A stretch of 57,582 bases of DNA, from NCBI GenBank assembly GCA_001179505.1, contig CDMY01000033.1, forward strand, positions 22,949 through 80,530, in the 5' to 3' direction. Made by a program: the position numbers and the translations under genes. The first letter of the stretch is position 1; every line of letters starts with the position of its first letter. Under the pieces are notes generated by a model. The model was not told where the DNA came from and made no database searches. It worked only from the letters and a program-made list of their open reading frames with translations. Shown in pieces: positions 1-8,780 of the stretch. The stretch is from Vitrella brassicaformis (taxonomy: Eukaryota; Sar; Vitrellaceae).

Positions 1-648
1 GAGGGGCACAAGCAGGCCCTGTCCGTATGGGTCATTCTTCTGTTGTTTGACGTGCAGGCGGAAACCCTGGCCTCGCCCGAGGTCCGTCAGGTCGTCCCTC
101 GTGAGTGCTGTCACCTCCGAGATCCGCCTCATGCCGAAGAAGGCTATGAGGGCCATGATGCCGTTCCTCGTGGTGCCCAGCGCCCCATAGTTCAGCCAGA
201 AGGGGATGAGCCGCTGCAGCACCTCCACTGGGAGTGGTTTCTTCGGCCGATACGAGGCGTCCAAGGTGCGGTGGAGCCCCTGCAGGAAGAGGCGCACCTG
301 CGGCTTGGTGAAGGGGGGCGGGGGGTGGTTGTGCACCTTGTGCCACGCCTGAGTGGCCGACCGCAGCTGCTTCACCTGGGACCAGTGGCGGTCCTTTGCG
401 AAGGCGGCGAAGGCCCAGATGGTCTTCTCGGGTGAGTCGAGTGGGAGGAATGACGGGAAGTCCTTCTCGGCGCGCTGCAGGACGCCCTCATACGCCTTCT
501 GCGTCGATGGTGCCCAGACCGCCCCGAATGCCTTCCTGACCAGCTCGGCCACTTCCGACGCGTCGCTCGGTGCTTGGAGGCGGTCGCTTGACGTGCCTTT
601 GACCGTGCAGAGGCACGGGATGGGGGCAGCGAGGGAGTGCGCCTGCAT
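1..648 (-). CDS. DIRS tyrosine recombinase, partial (runs off left edge)
   Basis: An open frame from an ATG at 648 runs without a stop to base 1, 216 codons. The first ~110 residues look like the helical N-terminal core-binding domain of tyrosine recombinases, with segments such as APSTQKAYEGVLQ. Near residue 180 is FFGMRRISEVTALT, which matches the box-I region where the first catalytic Arg sits (typically G-[LM]-R-xx-E). The later His/Arg/Tyr catalytic residues would lie beyond the window. Such enzymes integrate the circular DIRS cDNA. The true start could be further upstream through a small intron, since the region 649-1022 holds TG-rich sequence and AG acceptors. Confidence 0.72.
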   Translation of the reverse strand, partial: MQAHSLAAPIPCLCTVKGTSSDRLQAPSDASEVAELVRKAFGAVWAPSTQKAYEGVLQRAEKDFPSFLPLDSPEKTIWAFAAFAKDRHWSQVKQLRSATQAWHKVHNHPPPPFTKPQVRLFLQGLHRTLDASYRPKKPLPVEVLQRLIPFWLNYGALGTTRNGIMALIAFFGMRRISEVTALTRDDLTDLGRGQGFRLHVKQQKNDPYGQGLLVPL

Positions 649-1022
649 CTGGGTGGGTGCGATGGTGCCTGTCCCCCTGCAAACTGCGCACACCGGCGAT
701 GACCTGAGGGCGCATCCATGACACGGAGAGGGGAGTGATGAGCGACTGCATCTTGCTTCCTGGTATGCGTGCCGCACTCATGCACATCGCCACGCACTTG
801 CCCGGGCCCCTTATCGGTTGTATCATGTGTGTGTGCCTGCAGGTGGCTTGTCTGCCGCGTGTCCGGGCCATTGTGGCTGTCGTCACATTCACGTGCCATG
901 CGCAGTCCCTGTGTGAGTATCATTGTGGCCATCGCCATACTCATGTGTCAGTCGCGGTTCATGCACGAGGTGCTGTGGCTACCGTCATGATTCCTATGTG
1001 ACCTGCCGTCACCGCCAACACT
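649..1022 (-). other. Spacer between RNase H and recombinase frames of the DIRS element
   Basis: I see no convincing long coding frame here. It contains (TG)n stretches and AG acceptor-like sites typical of introns in this genome, so it may be an intron or inter-ORF spacer of the element. Confidence 0.4.
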
Positions 1023-2219
1023 CTACGACTCGCTGCCCCTCGTGTGTCCGGACAGGTAAAGCACGACCATGGGGAACGGGGCGGGTTGGCGAAAGTGCCA
1101 TTGTGCATCAGACGACTCCTGTGCTTCTGACGCTGTCAGTAGGGTGTTCACTACTCGTGCTCCTCGGGCCCAGCTACGCGCGACCTTGAAGCGTGAGTGC
1201 CGACTGTAGGCGCTGCGGACGGCCTCTACGCGGTCGCGGTGGCCGACAACCACGACCGTCTGACGGTGGTGGAAGAACCACTCCATGGCCGCATCCATGG
1301 CCGCCAGCGTCTCGGCGGGGGTGGGTGTGAAGACTGCTGGGCCCCCGGCGTGCATGCTGGGGCCTCCCTCGGCTGCTGCTGTGTGGTGTTGGGCCGTCAA
1401 GGCCAATTGAGGGGACGGGCAGAAGAAGTGGTGCTCGCAGCGGATATGCAGGCGCCTCTGCAGGGCTGACCACGACCTGGCCGTCAGGCGGTGGGGCACG
1501 TCGCTTGACGGCTCGGCCAACCGCGACTGGGCGTCGGCCGCCTGGTTGTGTTCGCCCGGTATGTGGTGGGCGAGCAGCTGACCCGCGTCCACCGCCCTGA
1601 AGAGCTCGCTCAGCACACGCATGGGGCCCGGGAAGGCGCTATGGCGGTGGTTGACCCAGCCTACTGCTGCCGCGTTGTCCGAGCGGATCAGAATGAGGTG
1701 CGACCCCCACTCTCTCGCCCATCGCTGGGCCGCAAACAGGATGGCGAGCAGCTCGCGGAAGTTGATGGAGGTGTGGTGGGGTGACAGCCGTGCTGACCAC
1801 CTCCCACTGATCGACCGATCGCCCCACACGGCGCCCCACCCTGCGTCACTGGCGTCCGTGTACACGATCCGGATGGCGGGGTCGGTGGGGAGGGGGCGGG
1901 ATGGGTGTTCCGCCAGGTGCGGGAAGAGCTGGAGGGGCCGCATGGCCGCCTCCCAGAGGAAGGCTCGGCCCTCGGCGGACCACTGCAGCTGGCGGCTGGG
2001 TGGAGTTGGCGCAGAGAGGAGGGCACGCCACCAGGCCACGTCTATCCACATGGGGCTATCCGGGGGAACCTTGACCGTCGCCCCCTGCAGCCGCGGGTAG
2101 GCGGAGCCCGCCTTCCGCCGCAGCTCGTCGTATCGGCGCGACGTCACCGTCCAGGCGTTGCGCAGCTTATGGGAGCCGAGGGGGTGCAGGATCGCCACGT
2201 GGTTCAGCCGACCTGTCAC
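1023..2219 (-). CDS. DIRS RNase H domain plus C-terminal extension
   Basis: The frame starts right at the end of the RT frame, with a GTGA overlap at 2219-2216. Its first residues (TGRLNHVA...) look like the RT-connection region seen in DIRS and Ty3 polyproteins, so RT and RNase H were probably one polypeptide. The RNase H core follows at residues ~135-235: YTDASDAGWGAVWG, FRELLAI, RSDNAAAVGW and a terminal HIPGEHNQAADAQSR, which give the D-E-D-D pattern of catalytic acids. After it come ~150 residues, including a GHRDRVEAVRSAY segment, that I cannot assign; some DIRS elements carry a methyltransferase-like domain here, but I see no clear SAM motif. It degrades RNA in the RNA:DNA hybrid. Confidence 0.8.
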   Translation of the reverse strand: MTGRLNHVAILHPLGSHKLRNAWTVTSRRYDELRRKAGSAYPRLQGATVKVPPDSPMWIDVAWWRALLSAPTPPSRQLQWSAEGRAFLWEAAMRPLQLFPHLAEHPSRPLPTDPAIRIVYTDASDAGWGAVWGDRSISGRWSARLSPHHTSINFRELLAILFAAQRWAREWGSHLILIRSDNAAAVGWVNHRHSAFPGPMRVLSELFRAVDAGQLLAHHIPGEHNQAADAQSRLAEPSSDVPHRLTARSWSALQRRLHIRCEHHFFCPSPQLALTAQHHTAAAEGGPSMHAGGPAVFTPTPAETLAAMDAAMEWFFHHRQTVVVVGHRDRVEAVRSAYSRHSRFKVARSWARGARVVNTLLTASEAQESSDAQWHFRQPAPFPMVVLYLSGHTRGSES

Positions 2220-3286
2220 CGCAGCAGCACCTGCAGGGGTATCTCGTCGCTGGTGCTTCGGTGGCTCTCGAGCTCGTCGAGTGAGGCGAGGGTGCGTCGA
2301 CGCTTCGCCTCCGTGATGGAAATCATGCCCGTGAGTGAGTCGAAGACGATGCGTCCGAACTCCAGGGCCTGCTTGGGGCCCTCTGCCTTGCCCTCGTGCT
2401 CTTCGACGCCGCTATCGGCAATGCACGTCTGGAGCACCTGCTTGCCCTGGGCGCAGACCTCGAACGACGGCCCTATCACCAGCCAGTCATCGATATAGCA
2501 GAGGAAGGCAGCATCTGTCCGTTGGGACACGGCCTCTCTCACGGCCTCCATGCTCTTGACGAAGAGATATGGTGCGCTGCTGACCCCGAATGGGAGGTAG
2601 CGGTAGCGATAGAACTGCTGCGTCTGCGGATGTTGGAAGCCCAGCAGGTCGCACTCTTCCGGCGCCACCGGCAGGTGCAGATACGCGTCTCGCACGTCGA
2701 TCTTGGCCATGTAGCAGCCCCGCGAGATGGAGGCTATCGTGTCCGCCACTGATGGCAGTGTGAAGTGGGGGGTCAGGAGGGAGGCGTTGAGGCCCGACGC
2801 CCTGCAGTCGAGGATCAGACGGACCTTCGTCTTGGTGTCGCCTGGGTCTCTCTTCTTCTCCACCGCCCCAAGCGGGTTGACGATGAAGGGGCGGTGGGTG
2901 CATGGCTCGACGAAGCCCTTGGTGATGAGACGCGTGAGTTCCGCCAGCACCGCCTCCCAGAAGTCGAAGAGCGAGTCGTAATTGCCCCGGTGCAAGGGTT
3001 TGAGTGGTCGAAAGATGAGAAGATCGACGCCTCTCTCCCAGTCGCTGACGACCGTCTCATTGACGCCCCACGCCCGGGCTCTGGGTGGCCGCAGGCGGCC
3101 GCCTGCCGTCCAGGCTGAGATGCGGTGTGCTGTGGGCGGGTGCCACGACGACCGCCCCAGCCCTTGAGCGAAGTTTTGGATGTGCATGCTGCTTTCCAGT
3201 GATTTCCGGAGTGCATCGTGCGTGCCGTCTGTGTCGTTGTTTGAGCCCGTGGATTGCTCAGTCGATTGGATGGAAACTGAGGGCAC
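2216..3286 (-). CDS. DIRS reverse transcriptase
   Basis: A 356-codon frame. The first ~120 residues are a variable linker. The polymerase follows with recognisable blocks: FVEPCTHRPFIVNPLGAVEKK, KVRLILDCRASGLN, YMAKIDVRDAYLHLPV (palm aspartate), FRYRYLPFGV-like FYRYRYLPFGVSSAPYLF, and AFLCYIDDWLVIG, which is the YxDD catalytic box. The RT style (YIDD, LPFGVSSAP) fits DIRS and Ty3-like enzymes. The frame ends at a TGA that overlaps the GTG of the RNase H frame, so either a -1 shift joins the two or this copy carries a one-base indel. It lies 146 bases downstream of gag on the same strand. Confidence 0.85.
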   Translation of the reverse strand: MPSVSIQSTEQSTGSNNDTDGTHDALRKSLESSMHIQNFAQGLGRSSWHPPTAHRISAWTAGGRLRPPRARAWGVNETVVSDWERGVDLLIFRPLKPLHRGNYDSLFDFWEAVLAELTRLITKGFVEPCTHRPFIVNPLGAVEKKRDPGDTKTKVRLILDCRASGLNASLLTPHFTLPSVADTIASISRGCYMAKIDVRDAYLHLPVAPEECDLLGFQHPQTQQFYRYRYLPFGVSSAPYLFVKSMEAVREAVSQRTDAAFLCYIDDWLVIGPSFEVCAQGKQVLQTCIADSGVEEHEGKAEGPKQALEFGRIVFDSLTGMISITEAKRRRTLASLDELESHRSTSDEIPLQVLLR

Positions 3287-3432
3287 AGTGGACAGGCAGA
3301 CGAGCCCGCATTCGTGTCATTAAAGCATAAAGCAATCGGTGTCTCGCCCCATGCAGAGTCTCGCTGACGCACGACGACTGGCTCGACTGAGCTATTGGGC
3401 AATGCTACTCAGAGCCTAACAGATGTCGCTGA

Positions 3433-5260
3433 CTACAGGCCCGTGCGCTGCCTCTTACTCTGCCGCGGGGCGTTCGGGCAGTCTTTGCGCAGATGGTAGG
3501 CCGTGATGCCCAGTCCCTCGCAGACGGCGCAGGAGAGGATGATCGGCCGCGGGCACTTCGTGACGTGGTGCCCCTGGAGCTCTTTCGGGTCCGTGATCTT
3601 GCCCTGACGTGGGCAAACCCACACACACACACACGCAGCGATGAGACCAGGTGACGGTCTGCCTGTGCTGTGGTGCCTTGCGTACCTGGATGAGGTACTG
3701 CAGGCAGTTGTTGCATGAAAGAGTCTTGTCCACCGTGCGGCACGGGACTGCCACCGGTTGGTGCACCGGGGGTGCCGCTGGCTGATGTGCCGGGGCGGCG
3801 GGGGGGCGCTGCTGGCCCGAGTGAGAGCTGGCCGCTACCGCGCGATTGACGAATGCGGGGGCACTGCAGGTCAGACAGGGGAAGACAAATACATACACAT
3901 ACAATACACACCCTCATACACACTTCCATGCACACACACACACACACACCCCACCCCACCCACCCCTCCCTTTTTCTCTTTCCTTACCCGTGTTGTGCCG
4001 ATGCTGCTGCTGCTACTGCTGCTGCCGATGGTGCGGGTGGGGGTGGCTGTGCGGGGCTGAGGTGTGTGGGCTGGCGGATCTGCTGTTGTAGGATGCTGAT
4101 CTGGCTGGTCACCTGCCGCAGTTCGCCGCTCAATGCCGGGACGGCGCGCGCGACGAGGTAGAGGGGTGGCGGGGGGGCCACCCGCTGGCCAAGGTGCTTG
4201 GCCAGGGGCTCGCGCAGAATGTCGTCGACGCCGGGGAGCTCGAAGTATCCCCTGCTGCCGTCCCCCCCCCTAGCACCGGCATCTTGGCCTCCTGCGCCAC
4301 GTCCTGCATTGTCTTGACGAATCGATGCACCTGCAGGTAGATCTGGCGGTCCTCTCCCTCGTCTGCCGTCGCCGTGTTGTCCTTCACGGTCATGAGCGCC
4401 GTCCACAGCTGTGATGAGGTGATGTCCTTCAGTTGGATGCGGGTGCTGCCCCCTTTGATGGTGAGCTGGTCGTCCGCGCCCCTCTCGAACGAGAGAGACG
4501 GAAGGGGGAGCTGGTCGGCGAGGGCGGTCACCATGCGCTGCGCCAGCTTGCTGCCCTCGGCGAATGGGGATTGGATCTGCTTGGTGAGCTGCTGCTGCGC
4601 CGCCTCGAAGGTCCCTATCCGCTGATCCAGCCCGCCCAGCCGCCCGCCGATGGACACCATGCCCTGCGTCATCTGTTGCTTCAAGTCGTCGAGCTCCCTC
4701 GCCAACATCTCCAACTTCTGGCACCGCTCGATGTCTCCATCCGCCCCTCCGCCCCCTCCCCCCAGATCCCCCCGCCCCCTCCCCTGCTGCCGGTCCTCCT
4801 CCTGGATCTCGTCCTCTCCCTCCTCCAGATCTACCTCTACAGCCTCCGCCCGCCTCGACTTTTTCTTCTTCTTTTTCTTCTTCTCGGCCCCGTCCTTTGC
4901 CTTGGCCTTGGCCCTGGACGCTGCCGGTGTCCCCGCGCCCCCCTCGCCCTGGATCTCCTCATCCTCCATGTCGGCTGCGATGTCATCGTCCGCGAAGCCC
5001 TGTCGCCTCTGGGCGTCGATGATCTCGTCCTCTATGTGGGAGATCTGGTCCTGCAGCAGCTGCTCCAGCTCCTCCTCGCCGAGATCGAGGTCGCGCAGCT
5101 GGTTATTGAGGGCGGCCTTCAGATGCTGCCCAACACGCACCCGCTGGCCAAGATCTTCCAGATCACCCAAGCTAAAGAAGGCCGGTAGGTCGCCGGTGTC
5201 GACGCCAGACCAGTCGAAATTGGCCTTCTTGAATTTGAAGGCGTTGCGGGTTCTCGCCAT
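3433..5260 (-). CDS. Gag-like protein of the DIRS element, spliced, with zinc-knuckle-like C terminus
   Basis: Starts at ATG 5260. Residues 40-100 are an acidic helical region. A Lys-rich run and a coiled-coil stretch (LARELDDLKQQMTQ) follow, then a conserved-looking globular part. At 4262-4270 a run of nine G (minus strand) breaks the frame; ten would restore it, and the natural continuation RGYFELPGVDDILREPLAKH is found in the neighbouring frame. Two introns then fit perfectly in phase: 3987-3864 (phase 2, TG-rich) and 3686-3604 (phase 0, TG-rich). They join a Pro-rich linker to a Cys/His tail with CNNC and C-x2-C-x8-H-x4-C, a zinc-knuckle-like pattern, ending at 3433. It probably forms the particle that packages element RNA. 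Confidence 0.65.
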
Positions 5261-6372
5261 GGTGGGGAAAGGCCACGCCGCTGACGACGGAAAGGGATGG
5301 GAAAGGGTGGCTACGGGGAGGCCGGGGTGGCTGCGGTGGATGCGACCTTCAAAACCAAAACATCATCAACACCACAGTGCGCGTCCACACGCGGACGTGG
5401 ACGCGCCATCAACGCGAGCCCGGCATCTGGGCCAAGGATCGCCCGGCGGCTCGCACTCGCGAGGGCAGGCTGCGAGTGCGAGAGGGAGTGCGAGAGGGAG
5501 CCCTCACCGCTCACGCTCCGCTCGGGGGATCCTACGCCACCGAACGAGACGTCCTCAAGGCTCCGAGAGTTCCTGCATCCTGCGGCCACAGAGTCACATC
5601 GTCAACGACACGAGAATGGCCGGCGCCGGTCGGATGCTGGTGCCTTTTGGCCGGCCCTTCCGCCACAATGGATAGAGAGGCGTCAGGGTCTGTGTGGATC
5701 GGTGGCGGTGGACGCCCCCCTCGCTCTCTCCCGCGCGTTGTTGTCGCGTGCGTCGGTTCGGAACGGGATTCACACATTAAGTATTTCAAGGCTTGTGTGT
5801 GCCAAGTTGTTCGCCAGCCCCCACACCACAAATCCAATGACCCCGCGACTCGCCATATATCCCTGGTCAACAGATGCATCCCTCTGCTACACCCTGATAG
5901 CTATGTGTCGCACCGCCCTGCAGTCTTTGCATCGCACTCGAGCGTCTCTAGCGTCATCACATCCACCTGGCCCTCCAAACGAAGATCAGCCTGCATACGC
6001 ACGCACAGACATCAGACAGACAGAGAGACACACATGTCAGTCAGGGGCTTTGCTGCGCTCACCTTGACGGGGGCTGGCGCGTCTGTCTGTGCGGGCTCTG
6101 CCAGGGCCGCCAAACACTCGCGGAGACGGCATTGACTCAGCCTGTGATGCCATCCATAGGTGCAGCACACACGAGGGACGGATCGAGGAATGGATAAAAG
6201 GAGTCTGAACTTGCCTTTCTCACCATGACTCAAGATACTCTTCGGGGGAAGAGTCAGCTGTCACGACGCTGAGATGAAGACACAACACACATCAGGTGAG
6301 CAGCAAACACACCACACGTGGATGGGATGGAGGGATGTCGGGGGGCGTGGATGGCAGCGACTGCAGTGCTGC
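5261..6372. other. Intergenic and probable 5' leader of the DIRS element
   Basis: No coding frame with splice support was found. Around 5468-5500 there is a short purine-rich direct repeat (GAGTGCGAGAGG). The right part is the 3' flank of the B-box gene. Confidence 0.4.
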
Positions 6373-8594
6373 CTACTCGAATGCGATTTCGATGTGTTCA
6401 ATTTCTTCCAGCTGCCGTTGGATCTCGAGCTGGTCACCCAGGAGGAAATCCACACGCCGCTCTCCCTCAGTCTGCGCACGCCGAAACACACAGACACGGA
6501 GACATCCCTCGACCTTCTGCTCCTCCCCTGGCCCCATCGTACCATCAGGCTCCTCAGTGCCCCCTCCACAATCGAGCACACCTCCTGCTCAACGTCGGTG
6601 CAATTCTTCTCGAGACGCCTGCACGCACACAACGAACAAACAAAAGGTCACACGCACACACACACACACACATCCGGCCGCCTCACACGTCTCGCCTGAC
6701 CTGACTTGCTCCTGTATGGCCGTGAGCTGCTCCATCAGGACGGCCCGCCTGGGCGGGAAGGGCGGCGGAGGGATGTGCGAGTCCCGCACCGCCACCCTGT
6801 AGGCCTCCTCCAGCGTCAAGACCGGATGTGTCGACCACCCAGACGGCGGAAATGCTGATACGTACACACACACACACAGAGGACACATCCAGATGGTCTG
6901 AGTCATGATTGTCTTCACCATGCCTTTCCTTCCGTGGATCTTACGTCTTCCGGTCTCCGGTATTTCTCGCCCAGGGGGCCACGGCAATGCGGTCTTCCTC
7001 GGAAAAGACGACAGCAGGGTGCTCTTGGGCACATGGTTGCCGATCGGATGGTTGTTTCTCGAGAGAGAGAACGGCCTCATCTGTGGGTGGCCGTGCTTGT
7101 CGAAGGCCAGGGGCAGCTCTGCTCCTCCTGCTGCTGCTGGTGCTGCTGGTGGGCTGGCGACACTGGGCGGACAGCAGTGTGCGCACATGCGGCAGAAAGG
7201 GATGCGGCAGCTGATGCAGTAGCGGTCGGCCGGGAGGGAGGGGTGCAGGCTGCACATAGGGATCTTCTGAGGCATCTGATTGATTGGCACGCGCAGGTGT
7301 CTCGCAGTCAGTTTGGTGTTGTGCAGCTGCGCATCGCACTCCGAGCACAGCTTGGCCTCGTCAGCCCCACACCACCAGGTGGCCGCACGCACACCGCACT
7401 TCTCACACATCGGCTGCAAACAAAACAAAAGAGACAGACTTCACACCAACCAAAAGTGGCAGATGGACAGACACGTCACTCACCAGCCCCAGCTCATTCG
7501 GTCCCGCAGGATCGAACTCCACGAGGAAGAAGTAGTGCGGCAGCAGCCTTGACGATTCGAAGACGACATACTCGTGCCGGAACACCTTCTGCGGCGGGAC
7601 GAGGCGCGCAGGGAGGGGAGCCACGCCGTGCAAGCTGTCGAGTATCTCGTCCATTGGGGACTCGGTGGCTGATGTAGGGGCCTCTGCGGCAGGCTTGATG
7701 AAGACGCTGTCATACTCTGCAAAGAGAATCTGGTTTGATGGATGGATGGATGGATGGATGGATGGATGGATGAAGGGATGTGGATTCCCATTTGCTCGGT
7801 CTCACCCGGCGGCAGCTTGAAGCTGTCGTTGAAGACCTCTCTCTCAGACTCGACGGCCATCGACGCACCCACAGCTGGATGGACACCATGGACGGCTCTA
7901 TCTATGCATTGGTCTGTCTGCCTGTCTTGCCGTCTCAGCTCTCTCTCTCACCCACACTGCAGCAGATGAACCGCATCGCTCTTCTCTGCTTCAGCAGGGT
8001 GGCCTTCTCGAGGTTGGCGTCGCTGGGCGGGGGAGGGGTCGGGTCATGGCTCTCATCAGTCACATGCTGCCAGTGGTGGTGGTGGGGGTCGCTGGGCAGC
8101 CCTGGGATGCCGAAGTTGCCCACGGCCACCTTCAGCCCTCGAGCAGGGAGATGGATACCTGTTGTGGTCGGGAGAGAAGAACGATTGATTGCTCTTCAGA
8201 TGTCTTGACGTGAAACATGCACTGTCTCATGTGTGTAGTACTACCTCTCTCGACAACGTCTCGCAGACTGTTGGTGGCCTTGCCGACAGACATGGGGGAG
8301 CTGAGTGCATCTGCATTGAGAAACGCAGGCACCACCAGCCGACCCTGCGCGAACACACACCATTGCAAAAGCTGATGACATGGCCATGTAGCAGTTTTGT
8401 TTGTCACTTGGATGGACCCCTCCCTCTCTGACCTGGCTTCTTCGGTGGAAGTCCTGTGCGAGATGCGGGTTGTCGAGGTGCCAGGCTGCCGTGAGCTTGA
8501 GCTCTGTGGTTCTTCCGCAGATCTGGGTGAGCTGCTCCAGGGCACCCCACTCAGTCGATGTAGCCGCCAGTGGAATGGCAGCGCCGTGCTCCAT
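6373..8594 (-). CDS. Double B-box zinc-finger protein
   Basis: Nine exons: 8594-8433, 8344-8245, 8158-7952, 7874-7806, 7716-7484, 7413-6945, 6854-6701, 6618-6543 and 6471-6373. They sum to 1569 bases, 522 residues, with every junction in phase. Residues 1-180 are helical, possibly ARM-like, but I do not recognise them. Residues 181-257 hold a conserved-looking FRHEYVVFESSRLLPHYFFL segment. B-box 1 is at ~260-300 (CEKC...WWC...LCSECDAQLH...ARH) and B-box 2 at ~308-340 (C-x2-H...YC-x2-C...C-x2-C). The C terminus (~440-522) is a coiled coil (MEQLTAIQEQV, LEIQRQLEEIEHIEI). B-boxes bind zinc and mediate protein contacts; no RING is present, so E3 activity is not implied. The ATG at 8594 was chosen because upstream in-frame sequence has no ATG. 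It is head-to-head with the GH116 gene. Confidence 0.78.
7737..7772. repeat. (GATG)n microsatellite in a B-box gene intron
   Basis: About nine near-perfect tandem GATG units inside the intron between exons 7874-7806 and 7716-7484. Confidence 0.95.
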
Positions 8595-8780
8595 TTGTGC
8601 GAGACGGGGGGGGCCAGCTTGCCCCCAAGCTCGCAGAGCGAGCTCGCACTGTTTTTGCGAAGGATAGCATTTCTCTCTCGGTTTTGGTATTACTGAGCCT
8701 CGCCTGAGCTGCCTCGCTCCGTTCAAGGCCTTCCCAACCTCTTCTTCGCACAGGCAACAGCTGGCAGTGGTGCTTTGTGC
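8595..8780. promoter_or_regulatory. Divergent promoter region, B-box gene / GH116 gene
   Basis: Only 186 bases separate the two inferred start codons, which point away from each other, so both promoters must sit here or overlap the first exons. I see no TATA box. Confidence 0.5.

Larger units (their letters stand above)
1..5260 (-). mobile_element. DIRS-type (tyrosine recombinase) retrotransposon, 3' end cut by window edge
   Basis: Reading right to left on the minus strand there are a gag-like gene (5260-3433), a reverse transcriptase (3286-2216), an RNase H (2219-1023) and a tyrosine recombinase (648 to the window edge). This gene order, and a recombinase in place of a DDE integrase, is the hallmark of the DIRS order of retrotransposons. 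No terminal repeats could be defined because the left end lies outside the window and I found no partner for the right end. The copy looks recent: the four reading frames are open apart from one single-base slip in gag and one at the RT/RNase H junction. Family assignment rests on motifs, not a database search. Confidence 0.8.

Noticed and set aside
1-630. Long overlapping open frames on both strands at the left edge
   Set aside because: Only the frame ending exactly at base 1 on the minus strand carries recombinase motifs; the others are GC-rich shadows.
4650-5675. 341-codon plus-strand frame rich in Ser and Phe runs
   Set aside because: It is the antisense of the acidic and Lys-rich part of gag; codon pattern and splice sites support the minus strand.
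7737-7772. Possible CRISPR-like or satellite array
   Set aside because: A simple tetranucleotide repeat inside an intron, with no spacers.
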